Shown piece by piece: positions 43,634 to 51,010 of a stretch of DNA of 51,010 nt (the stretch's first letter is position 1; every line of letters begins with the position of its first letter). The stretch is from Acinetobacter sp. ANC 3781. GTDB taxonomy: Bacteria > Pseudomonadota > Gammaproteobacteria > Pseudomonadales > Moraxellaceae. Location of the stretch: assembly GCF_004331285.1 (NCBI RefSeq), contig NZ_SJOH01000021.1, positions 1-51,010 of the forward strand, read 5' to 3'. A model generated the notes under the pieces. The model did not search any database. It was not told the origin of the DNA and saw only the letters and a program-made list of their open reading frames with translations. Both the position numbers and the translations under genes were made by a program.

Positions 43634-45112
43634 CTAGCGGTCTTTAACGCGAGCCAGAATAAAGGCAATAGCTGCACAGAAAATAACGCTGCCCCAGCCA
43701 AATAACCACTGCAGACTTACACTATAATCACCATAACCTTTTAATAACAAGTTAAAGATGGTCATTCCTAAAGTAACCAGCAAAATCAAAGAGGTAATCA
43801 CAGTTAAAGTGAAATCCCAACCTTTGCCCAATTGCACGGTGGAAATGGCATTGACGTGATTTCGGATCTCAACCAGAGCTGAACGCTTGAACCAGGCAAT
43901 ACTGATAATCGAAATCAACGCACCGCCGATAATGCCAATGTTATTAATGAAATGGTCAATGATATCGACCAGTTTAATCGAATTTACACTGGAGAATAAA
44001 ACGATAGAAACCAGTGCACTGCCGCCACCCACGATCGTTACGGCTTTTTTACGGCTCCATTTCAGCTTGTCCATCATGGCTGCAATTGGAACTTCCAAAA
44101 TACTCACCATCGATGAAATACCGGCAACAAATAGTGAGGTAAAGAATAAGATCCCGAATAAATCAGCGCCAGCACCCAAGCTAGAAATGATTTTAGGAAA
44201 CGCAATAAATGCCAGTCCAATCCCGCCACTCACTACATCTTGCACATTGCTATTTGCGGTATAGGCCATGAAACCAAGTGCAGCAAAAATACCAATACCG
44301 GCTAAAATTTCAGTTGAAGCATTGGCAAAGCCCACAATTAAACCCGAACCGGTTAAATTGGTTTTCGGTTTTAAATAAGAGGCATAAGTCACCATGATCC
44401 CGAAACCTACAGAAAGCGAGAAGAAGGTATGACCATAAGCCGCCAGCCAAACCTTATAGTCCATCATGGCAGACCAGTTTGGAGTAAAGAAGGCATTTAG
44501 ACCCTCTACCGCACCCGGTAAACGAAGTGCCTGAATCACTAAAAGGGTAAATAGAACAAACAATAAAGGCATGAAAATCTTGTTGGAAAGCTCTACACCT
44601 TTTTTCACCCCACCATATAAAATAATTAAGGTAAGCGCCCAAATTCCTGCCAATGGCCAAAAAATATGGCTGACAAAACGCGGGTCGAAACCGGTTGCAT
44701 CCGAAGTCTGCAAATAGGTTTTAAAGAAGAAAGCTTCTGGGTCACTGCCCCACATTTGACCGATAGAAAAGTAGACATAACTGCCTGCCCAGGTCAAAAC
44801 ACTGGCATAGTACAAACCAATGATGATACACACGCACACTTGCCACCATCCGAGGGTTTCACCCCCACGGAATAGTTTTCGGTAAGCTTTAGGAGGCGAA
44901 CTATTATTTTTATGCCCTACTGCATAATCTAAAAATAAAAGCGGTAAACCGGCAGTAATTAAGGCAATTAAATAAGGAATTAAGAATGCGCCACCGCCAT
45001 TTTCATAAGCAATGTAGGGAAAGCGCCAAATATTACCTAAACCGACAGCCGATCCAACTGCTGCAATAATAAAGCCCGATCGTGATGTCCAGTTTTCACG
45101 AGAATCTGTCAT
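43634..45112 (-). CDS. Sodium-dependent amino-acid transporter (NSS family, MetP-like)
   Basis: This 492-residue inner-membrane symporter is of the neurotransmitter:sodium symporter family. The N-terminal segment WTSRSGFIIAAVGSAVGLGN and the IWRFPYIAYENGGGAFLIPY that follows form sodium- and substrate-binding helix 1. Eleven to twelve helices follow. It pairs with the small MetS gene ten bases downstream, which suggests methionine/alanine uptake in the MetPS manner, though substrate is inferred from pairing only. An AT-rich 410-base gap upstream carries its promoter. Confidence 0.9.
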   Translation of the reverse strand: MTDSRENWTSRSGFIIAAVGSAVGLGNIWRFPYIAYENGGGAFLIPYLIALITAGLPLLFLDYAVGHKNNSSPPKAYRKLFRGGETLGWWQVCVCIIIGLYYASVLTWAGSYVYFSIGQMWGSDPEAFFFKTYLQTSDATGFDPRFVSHIFWPLAGIWALTLIILYGGVKKGVELSNKIFMPLLFVLFTLLVIQALRLPGAVEGLNAFFTPNWSAMMDYKVWLAAYGHTFFSLSVGFGIMVTYASYLKPKTNLTGSGLIVGFANASTEILAGIGIFAALGFMAYTANSNVQDVVSGGIGLAFIAFPKIISSLGAGADLFGILFFTSLFVAGISSMVSILEVPIAAMMDKLKWSRKKAVTIVGGGSALVSIVLFSSVNSIKLVDIIDHFINNIGIIGGALISIISIAWFKRSALVEIRNHVNAISTVQLGKGWDFTLTVITSLILLVTLGMTIFNLLLKGYGDYSVSLQWLFGWGSVIFCAAIAFILARVKDR

Positions 45113-45485
45113 AAAACACCTAAACCTTTAGGCATCTTTAGCTGCTGCTTGTTTTTGGGTTATCTCGCGAGCAAAAAAAGTACCATTCAAAAAAATTAAT
45201 CTTTTTATGTTTGAAGTTAGTTCTACGCCTTTTGAGCATTCTGTTCTAAGTTGCAAACAGGCCGTCATCGCAAAATCTTGCTTAAAGTCTTTTGCTGGTT
45301 TTTGCCTTTCAATGAGTGAACAATACCCATTTTTCTGACGGTTTTGTGTAGTTTTTGCGGAAATTATTTAATTTTATAATCTATAAATTATTAATTGATC
45401 AAAATATAGCTGATCTGGCCCTATGTGTAACTTAATCTGTTCCTTTTCTCAAAACGAAGGATGTTTCATTTGGGTTTTACTAAAA
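45113..45485. other. Gene-free interval between the NSS transporter and the aldehyde dehydrogenase
   Basis: AT-rich. It should carry the minus-strand promoter of the transporter at its left end. I see no gene or clear structured element, and no recognisable remnant. Confidence 0.5.
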
Positions 45486-45515
45486 GTAATCAGGGTATTT
45501 CTATCCCCTGATTAC
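45486..45515 (-). terminator. Intrinsic terminator of the aldehyde dehydrogenase gene
   Basis: GTAATCAGGG/CCCTGATTAC stem with a ten-base loop; TTTT follows on the minus strand. Confidence 0.8.
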
Positions 45516-45525
45516 CTCAATTTTC

Positions 45526-46971
45526 TTATTTTTTAATCGCTAAAATACGCTCTTCCTGCATCTCACGAATTGCATATGCCACACCTTCACGCCCCAGACC
45601 TGAATCTTTGACTCCACCATAGGGCATGTTATCCACCCGGAAAGAGGGAACATCATTAATAATCACGCCACCGACATGCAAATGATCCCAGGCATACAGC
45701 ATTTTATTCAGGTTCTGGGTATACACCCCTGCTTGCAAACCAAAACGACTGCTATTGATTCGGTCTATACCTTGCTCGAAAGTCTTATATTTTTCAATAA
45801 TCGCCACCGGTCCAAATGCTTCATCTTTATAAATTTCTAGGGAAGTATCGACATTTTCCAACAAAGTGGGTTCAAACATCATTCCATTCAGCTCTCCGCC
45901 AGTAAGCAATTTTGCGCCTTTTTTCACGGCTTTATCGACCCATTTTTTTAGACGGAGGGCTTCTGATTCTTTAATCATCGGACCAACCAGCGTGCTATCC
46001 AGCTCAGGATCAGCCGCTTTGATTTTTTTCAGTTTGGCCAGCAGTTTTTTCTTCAGTTCAGCATATATATCTGCATGTACCACAATACGTTGCACACTAA
46101 TGCACACCTGCCCCGCTTGATTATACGCACCGCCAATCAAACGATCCACCAAAGCATCACTAATTTCAGTATCCTCATCAATCATGACTGCGGCATTACC
46201 GCCCAGCTCCAAGATTACTTTCTTACGCCCTGCACGGGCCTTCATGTCCCAACCGACCACATCAGAACCGGTAAAACTGAGCAGTTTAAAACGGTCATCG
46301 GTGACCAGTACATCGGCATGTTCACGCGGACAAGGTAAAATTGAAAATGCACCTGTGGGTAAATCTGTCTCGGCAAGAACTTCAGCAATCTTCAATGCAG
46401 AAATAGGGGTTAAGCTGGCCGGTTTAAGCACAAATGGGCAACCAGCTGCAATTGCAGGGGCAATTTTATGCGCGGTTAGATTCAGTGGAAAATTAAACGG
46501 ACTAATTAATGAGACTGCACCAATTGGTGCATATTTCATCATGCCTTGATAACCCGATGCTGCCGCTGTTACCGCCAGAGGAATCATGCGTCCATCATCC
46601 AGTTGGGTGACCGCATCGGCTGCAATTTGAAAAGTATTGATTAAACGTTCCACTTCCGCGGCGGCTGCTTTACGTGGTTTTCCGCCTTCTGCAATCAGAA
46701 TTTCGGTTAGCTCTGCTTGCATTTCATTAAAGCGTTTTACACAATGCAGTAAAATTTTTTGTTTTTGAAAAGGCTCTAAAGCCGCCATGTCTTTTTCTGC
46801 TTTTACTACAGATTGAATCGCTTTTTCGATGGTCTTTTCATTCGCTAAAGCCACCCGTGCATAAAGCTCATGTGTATATTTATTTTTGACGTCAAGCCAT
46901 TGCTCGGTTTTAACTGCTTTACCTGCCACATACAGGGGATAGTCCATCACGTTTACAGCTTTATCGACCAT
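45526..46971 (-). CDS. NAD(P)+-dependent aldehyde dehydrogenase
   Basis: This 481-residue enzyme of the aldehyde dehydrogenase superfamily oxidises an aldehyde to the acid. The nucleophile is C290 (NQAGQVCISVQR) and the general base E255 (LELGGNA). The cofactor site has PFNFPLNL, KPASLTP and FTGSDVVG. The end PYGGVKDSGLGREG is typical. It resembles lactaldehyde/glyceraldehyde-3-phosphate (non-phosphorylating) type members, but the substrate cannot be set. An AGAGG site lies nine bases before the ATG. It is a single-gene unit with its own terminator. Confidence 0.9.
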   Translation of the reverse strand: MVDKAVNVMDYPLYVAGKAVKTEQWLDVKNKYTHELYARVALANEKTIEKAIQSVVKAEKDMAALEPFQKQKILLHCVKRFNEMQAELTEILIAEGGKPRKAAAAEVERLINTFQIAADAVTQLDDGRMIPLAVTAAASGYQGMMKYAPIGAVSLISPFNFPLNLTAHKIAPAIAAGCPFVLKPASLTPISALKIAEVLAETDLPTGAFSILPCPREHADVLVTDDRFKLLSFTGSDVVGWDMKARAGRKKVILELGGNAAVMIDEDTEISDALVDRLIGGAYNQAGQVCISVQRIVVHADIYAELKKKLLAKLKKIKAADPELDSTLVGPMIKESEALRLKKWVDKAVKKGAKLLTGGELNGMMFEPTLLENVDTSLEIYKDEAFGPVAIIEKYKTFEQGIDRINSSRFGLQAGVYTQNLNKMLYAWDHLHVGGVIINDVPSFRVDNMPYGGVKDSGLGREGVAYAIREMQEERILAIKK

Positions 46972-47117
46972 GTAAAATTTCCTCTAGTTGTCTAGAAATA
47001 ACAGCAATGCAATTTTCTTTTATTCACTATATGATGCGCTGAGTTGGGCAGTAGTTCCTTATATTTAAGTAACAACATTATTTTCTAAAAATAATAAATC
47101 ACATCTTTAGGATATCC

Positions 47118-47810
47118 ATGCAATCACTCAAATTATTTTGCTTCATCCTTGGACTTGGCACATACAGCTCTGCACAAGCCGATTTTATTGGCATTAAAGC
47201 CGGTATAGATTACTGGAATTACAGTGCTGATTTAAGCAATCCAGCATCTGTCCCTCCATCCCCACAACTAGAAGATGATCATGCGATGTCATTTTCCGTG
47301 GCCCTAGAGCATCCTGTACCCTTTTTGCCGAATGCAAAAATTAAGCATACCCATCTACAAGCCGAAAGCGATCAAAGTTTTACAGGGGTAAAAAACCATC
47401 AGGTTGATCTGGATTATTCAGACTTTATTCTGTATTACGAAATACTCGATAATATAGTTTCGGCTGATGTCGGCTTCGGTGCCAAACGTCTAGAAGGTGA
47501 TATTCGCCAAAATGTGACCCAGACTCAAGAAGTCAGTAGCACAGTACCGATGATTTATGGAGAAGCAGGCATAAAACTGCCCTTTACCGGACTCAGTGCA
47601 CGAGCTGAAGCCAGTTTTGCAGCATTGGATGATGAGAAAATTACTGATGTTCAAGCTGAATTAAAATACAACTTTGTTGAGAGTATGCTGGTCGATGTGG
47701 GCGCTAAAGCCGGTTATCGTATTTTGGATATCCAGCTTGAAGAAGGCTCAGACCAGGAAGCCAAATTAAAATTCAAAGGACCTTATATTGGTCTAGAAGC
47801 ACATTTCTAA
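47118..47810 (+). CDS. Outer-membrane beta-barrel protein (TIGR04219-like)
   Basis: This 230-residue protein has a Sec signal (MQSLKLFCFILGLGTYSSAQA, cleavage before DF), then alternating short strands. The pattern (DFIGIKAGIDYWNYSADL at the start, YGEAGIKLPFTGLSARAE in the middle, and GPYIGLEAHF with a terminal phenylalanine) fits small outer-membrane barrels of the TIGR04219 group found in gamma-proteobacteria. The function of that group is not known. The 145-base upstream gap is divergent from the aldehyde dehydrogenase. AGGATATCC precedes the ATG. Confidence 0.78.
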   Translation: MQSLKLFCFILGLGTYSSAQADFIGIKAGIDYWNYSADLSNPASVPPSPQLEDDHAMSFSVALEHPVPFLPNAKIKHTHLQAESDQSFTGVKNHQVDLDYSDFILYYEILDNIVSADVGFGAKRLEGDIRQNVTQTQEVSSTVPMIYGEAGIKLPFTGLSARAEASFAALDDEKITDVQAELKYNFVESMLVDVGAKAGYRILDIQLEEGSDQEAKLKFKGPYIGLEAHF

Positions 47811-47991
47811 AACACTGTTGTACGCTTTAGCTTACATCAACTGCAGAAAATGCCAGCTGTTCAAGCCATTTGATTCACCCTATATTTAACTCAGCAGGAA
47901 ACAGGACGTTTCCAAAACTAAAAACAACAATAATAAGTTTGAGCATCAGGATGTGAGGTACGACAGGAGTTATACCTAAGTAACCAATACG

Positions 47992-48022
47992 AAAAAGCCC
48001 TATCAGGATGATGGGGCTTTTT
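47992..48022 (+). terminator. Intrinsic terminator, probably of the outer-membrane barrel gene
   Basis: AAAAAGCCCTATCA/TGATGGGGCTTTTT stem (one wobble pair) with loop GGA. It lies 180 bases past the stop; the space between holds no visible gene. Confidence 0.75.
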
Positions 48023-48049
48023 TCATGCCTTCAATTCATCCATACAGAA

Positions 48050-48069
48050 AAGCCTCCCGAAGGAGGCTT
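48050..48069 (-). terminator. Intrinsic terminator of the AAHS transporter gene
   Basis: AAGCCTCC/GGAGGCTT stem; on the minus strand the loop is TTCG and TTTT follows. Confidence 0.8.
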
Positions 48070-48107
48070 AAGTTTTATAAAACTCTATCTAGTTTAGATG
48101 GACTGAT

Positions 48108-49469
48108 TTAAGAACGGATAGGTTGTGCAGATACCGCCACTGTTGGTTCAGCTTTAATTTCGGCCGTTTTTGCTGGACGGATAAAAAATATGGCCATGGC
48201 ACCGATTATTCCAGGAATAGCCACAGCGATAAAATTCCATTTATGTGGTAGTTCCATACCCAAAAGCATGCCGATCACGATTGGACCCACAATCGCTCCG
48301 GTACGACCCACTGCCGATGCCCAGCCAATACCGGTTGAACGGACTGCAACCGGATAATACTGTGCTACATAACTGTACAGCAAAATGCTGCTGCCAATTG
48401 AAGATGCGCCAGCCAGACTTACCAGTAAATAAATAACAGGCTGCGGAGAATTGAAGCCGAGTCCAACTAAAGAAAGTACGCCTACAACTAACATACTGAT
48501 CAGTACCGGTTTAAAATCAAAACGGTCCGCTAAAACTCCTCCACTAATTGTTCCAATCACGGCTCCAATATTCAATGCCAGTAAGAACATTAAGCTGCTG
48601 CCTAAAGAATAACCGGCTGCCATCATCAGTTTTGGCAACCAGCTGCCTAATGCATAAAGCATCAATAAGCACATAAAGAATGCAAGCCAAAACAGAAATG
48701 TTCCTACAGCACGATTTTCTGTGAACAATTCTTTTACTGAGGTACTTCCGTTTTGATCATTCGACGCTAAAACTAATTGCGCATTGGCGGATACTCGTAC
48801 TGCTGGCTCAACTTTTTGTAAAAAATTACGTGCCTGATCTTGCTTGTTTGCTTTAACCAAAAATATTAAAGATTCCGGCAGGAATTTCCAAAAAAATGGA
48901 ACAAACAATAAAGGAATAACTGCAATATAGAACATGATTTGCCAACCATAATCTGCGGTAAACCATGAACCGCATAGTGCTGCCATAATCCCGCCTACAG
49001 CATAACCGCTAAACATGGTGGTGACTAAAGTACTGCGCACACGCTGTGGTGCATATTCTGAGGTTAAGGCCACTAAATTTGGCAATACACCGCCAATGCC
49101 TAAGCCTGCAACAAAGCGTAATATTCCAAATTCTGTTGGATTAGTGGCAAATCCGCCTAAAAAAGTAAATAGACTGAACAATGAAACGCAAATTAAAATC
49201 ACTTTTTTGCGGCCAATTTTATCCGCCAGCATGCCAAAGCCCATCGCACCAAACATCATGCCTGCCAAAGCAGTACTCGCCAACATGCCTGCCTGCACGG
49301 CACTCATCCCCCACTCTTGCATGAGTAATGGTAAAACGACTCCATTAATTGCTAAATCATAGCCATCAAATAAGACAATAAATAGGCACCAGAGCACAAG
49401 TTTCAAATGAAACGACTTAAACTTAGCTTGATCCACTACAGCATTTACATTAATTGTTGTCGCTGTCAT
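48108..49469 (-). CDS. MFS transporter, aromatic acid:H+ symporter (AAHS) family
   Basis: This 453-residue inner-membrane protein has twelve helices. The first helix contains the DGYD motif (LFDGYDLAINGVVLP), which matches the DGxD substrate/proton site of PcaK/BenK/MucK-like aromatic acid symporters. The loop after helix 2 has motif A (GMLADKIGRKKVI), repeated in the second half (GGVLADRFDFKPV). Acinetobacter carries several such importers for benzoate, protocatechuate, vanillate or muconate; which one this serves is unclear, since no catabolic genes are adjacent. A strong GGAGG site precedes the ATG. A UUCG terminator follows. Confidence 0.88.
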   Translation of the reverse strand: MTATTINVNAVVDQAKFKSFHLKLVLWCLFIVLFDGYDLAINGVVLPLLMQEWGMSAVQAGMLASTALAGMMFGAMGFGMLADKIGRKKVILICVSLFSLFTFLGGFATNPTEFGILRFVAGLGIGGVLPNLVALTSEYAPQRVRSTLVTTMFSGYAVGGIMAALCGSWFTADYGWQIMFYIAVIPLLFVPFFWKFLPESLIFLVKANKQDQARNFLQKVEPAVRVSANAQLVLASNDQNGSTSVKELFTENRAVGTFLFWLAFFMCLLMLYALGSWLPKLMMAAGYSLGSSLMFLLALNIGAVIGTISGGVLADRFDFKPVLISMLVVGVLSLVGLGFNSPQPVIYLLVSLAGASSIGSSILLYSYVAQYYPVAVRSTGIGWASAVGRTGAIVGPIVIGMLLGMELPHKWNFIAVAIPGIIGAMAIFFIRPAKTAEIKAEPTVAVSAQPIRS

Positions 49470-50012
49470 GAGTACTCACCTCCAATGTGAGACTTAAATT
49501 TCAATCTACAATGGGTTTCTGGCGGAATTTTGTCCACAACTTGAAAGGCATAAACCTATACCTTGAAAGTATATAAAATCTTTTTTGGAATAAAATGTCA
49601 GGATAAAATAAGTTATAAATAATTATTTTTGTTACATATTTTACTGTGAACTATAGTTCACACTTATTTTTAATAATAAAAACAATATGTTAACAAATTA
49701 ATATTTTTCACTCGACTAAAGATGATTTGATTGAAAAATTGTCAGAGTTTGTCGGCTAAAAACCTTAAAAGGATAAGTAGGTATACTTTGGAATAAATCC
49801 TTAAATGTGGACTGGAATTAAAGAATACTTATATGGCACTAGAGAACCATACAGATAAATTTCATGTTTAAGTTCATAAGAAAACAGAATATTTATCAGA
49901 CTCAAAAGAGTAGGAAATTTTAGCAGCGAGAGGAGTAGTTATAATAGAAGCTATACTGAAGCAACTTATATGTAAAAAACCCTAATAATGTAGGGCTTCA
50001 ATTTTTAGTGTA
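49470..50012. other. AT-rich gene-free interval
   Basis: No coding region or clear remnant seen in either direction. The left part should carry the promoter of the AAHS transporter gene. A short hairpin at 49980-49995 with a minus-strand T-run would have ended the ankyrin gene transcript. Confidence 0.5.
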
Positions 50013-50335
50013 TTAATGCAGGCTTTCTAAGCTTTTTATATAAACCATAATCTCTTGATTACCTGTCATTTCTGCGTGTTTTAAGGCAGTGTATGTACTA
50101 GGATGATGGTAATTGGACCTTAACTGATAAGTAATTTAATTACGTACAAATGAGCATTTTTAGCCGCGGGATGTAAATCGCTATAGCTCTCATCATAGGT
50201 AGAATGAGGATCAATGCCCTGCTTTAAGATTTCACTCACCTGTTCAATATCATCCAGTGATGCCCAATACCCAAGTTCAGGAGGATAAAGTTATTTATCA
50301 TCCTCAGGGAATAGGGAAAATGATTTCAGTTTCAT
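50013..50335 (-). pseudogene. Ankyrin-repeat protein pseudogene
   Basis: Reading minus from ATG 50335 gives MKLKSFSLFPEDDK, then a TAA stop (50291-50293, one base from GAA), then LYPPELGYWASLDDIEQVSE and a partial ankyrin repeat (DLHPAAKNAHLYVIKLLIS). A second stop follows. The ankyrin-like ending, ALKHAEMTGNQEIMVYIKSL, continues in another frame and ends at 50013. The turn expected between the repeats seems deleted. The gene would have encoded roughly 105 residues, a small cytoplasmic ankyrin protein. One nonsense change and one frame-changing deletion make it a pseudogene, unless the sequence has errors. Confidence 0.75.
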
Positions 50336-50385
50336 AGAAATTTTCTAACTTTCACAAATTAAATTACCAATTATTAAAAGGTATC

Positions 50386-50757
50386 TTAAACTGTGAAATT
50401 TTTATACGCCTCATTTGGTAATTTAATAAGAGTTTTAAACTGAAGCCAGGCATCTAACAATTTTTGGATTAGAACCTACTATTATTGCCTCAATTATATT
50501 TCTTTTTTCTTTAATTAAAGGTAGCTCAATATAGGGAGCTATATGGAACTTACACGCTTCAAATTTTAAAAAACTCGATAAATTTCTTATCCATATTCGC
50601 TATTTTAACAGCATCTCGTATTACCAGGCAAAAGGAGCCAAATAATCATCCATAAATATCTCTGTAGTTTGTAAAGCTAAGAAATCTATTTGTCTCACGA
50701 TATTCCTGAAAATCCTTTAAATAGTCACAATGACTAGTCCACAAAAATTGTGAAGCT
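50386..50757 (-). pseudogene. Degenerate remnant of an unrecognised gene
   Basis: Plausible protein-like stretches follow each other on the minus strand but in shifting frames. They are FLWTSHCDYLKDFQEYRETN, then DDYLAPFAW, IRDAVKIANMDKKFIEFF, ACKFHIAPYIELPLIKEKRN and, in another frame, DAWLQFKTLIKLPNEAYKNF before a final stop at 50386. At least three frame changes are needed to join them. I do not recognise the family. It lies directly upstream of the ankyrin pseudogene on the same strand, so the two may have been one operon. Confidence 0.5.
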
Positions 50758-50863
50758 AGATACTAAGTAATCGATAAAGACTAGTATAGTAAGCATAAGC
50801 AATTATTTTTATTATAAATATGATGACACAACTATATATTCGTTATTATTTTTGAGGCATAAA

Positions 50864-50891
50864 AAAAGCCCCGCTATTGAGCGGGGCTTTT
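50864..50891 (-). terminator. rRNA operon terminator
   Basis: AAAAGCCCCGCT/AGCGGGGCTTTT stem, loop ATTG, with seven T on the minus strand, ten bases past the 5S gene. Confidence 0.88.
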
Positions 50892-50900
50892 GGAATAATG

Positions 50901-51010
50901 AGCTGGCGATGACTTACTCTCACATGGGTAACCCCACACTACCATCAGCGCAAAGAGGTTTCACTTCTGAGTTCGGGAAGGGATCAGGTGGTTCACTCTT
51001 GCTATTGTCG
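50901..51010 (-). rRNA. rrf: 5S ribosomal RNA (5' end cut by window edge)
   Basis: The minus strand reads through the conserved 5S core CCCGAACTCAGAAGTGAAAC and the closing segment TGTGAGAGTAAGTCATCGCC. This matches gamma-proteobacterial, in particular Acinetobacter-like, 5S rRNA. About five bases at the 5' end, which would pair with the visible 3' CGCCAGC, lie beyond the window. The 23S and 16S genes should follow to the right. A GC-rich terminator lies just downstream. Confidence 0.93.

Noticed and set aside
43888..44264. 125-codon plus-strand frame within the NSS transporter gene
   Set aside because: Antisense shadow of a membrane protein gene, with no ribosome site.
49470..50012. Possible mobile element end next to the rRNA operon
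   Set aside because: No terminal inverted repeats, target duplications or transposase fragments could be found by reading.
1..51010. CRISPR arrays, prophage or restriction-modification/defence genes
   Set aside because: No regularly spaced repeats, phage structural genes or nuclease/methylase motifs were seen on either strand.

Overview
The window looks like a piece of an Acinetobacter chromosome. The gene content and order (fkpA next to wzc-wzb-wza divergent from a gna-type UDP-sugar dehydrogenase, an NSS transporter with its MetS subunit, an AAHS aromatic-acid transporter, a RutG-like permease), the moderate-to-low GC, and many short UUCG/GNRA-type terminators all fit a non-baumannii or environmental Acinetobacter. 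No species call is possible from the sequence alone. No tRNA genes, intact insertion sequences, CRISPR arrays or prophage genes were seen.

Region 1 (1-9.8 kb) is one edge of the capsule (K) locus. On the minus strand lie the start of a Wzx flippase (cut by the window edge), a polysaccharide pyruvyl transferase and a Gna/TviB-type UDP-HexNAc 6-dehydrogenase. Divergent from these is the export/regulation module wza-wzb-wzc, followed by a Wzi-family outer-membrane protein and two consecutive FKBP-type periplasmic isomerases. The wzx-pyruvyltransferase part is visibly more AT-rich than the rest, as expected for the variable core of a capsule locus.

Region 2 (10-21.4 kb) is housekeeping: a dienelactone hydrolase, a HIT protein, mutY, an M23 lipoprotein, a small unknown protein, tag, an Ahr-like alcohol dehydrogenase, a divergent LysR/dkgB pair with an AraJ-like exporter, a START-domain exported protein, dapB, a small exported protein, and dnaJ.

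Region 3 (21.4-34.2 kb) holds an MFP-RND efflux operon divergent from its TetR regulator, ppc, a RutG-like permease, an orphan LysR, a TSUP permease, and an orphan cysteine peptidoglycan-hydrolase-like protein preceded by 500 bp of empty AT-rich DNA.

Region 4 (34.2-49.5 kb) holds an AroQ chorismate mutase overlapping a tandem DsbA/HCCA-isomerase-like gene, two adjacent dihydroxy-acid dehydratases of different cluster types, fmt-rsmB, a ZIP metal transporter with a candidate Fur box, a MetP/MetS-type sodium:amino-acid transporter, an aldehyde dehydrogenase, an outer-membrane beta-barrel protein, and an AAHS transporter.

Region 5 (49.5-51.0 kb) is a gene graveyard: an ankyrin-repeat pseudogene and a second frameshifted remnant. 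They sit just downstream of the end of an rRNA operon, whose terminator and nearly complete 5S gene (minus strand) close the window.

I see no clearly new defence or secretion system. The points most worth a second look are the orphan cysteine hydrolase, the [2Fe-2S]/[4Fe-4S] ilvD pair, the palindromic REP-like element between them, the variable capsule end, and the overlapping chorismate mutase/DsbA-like pair.
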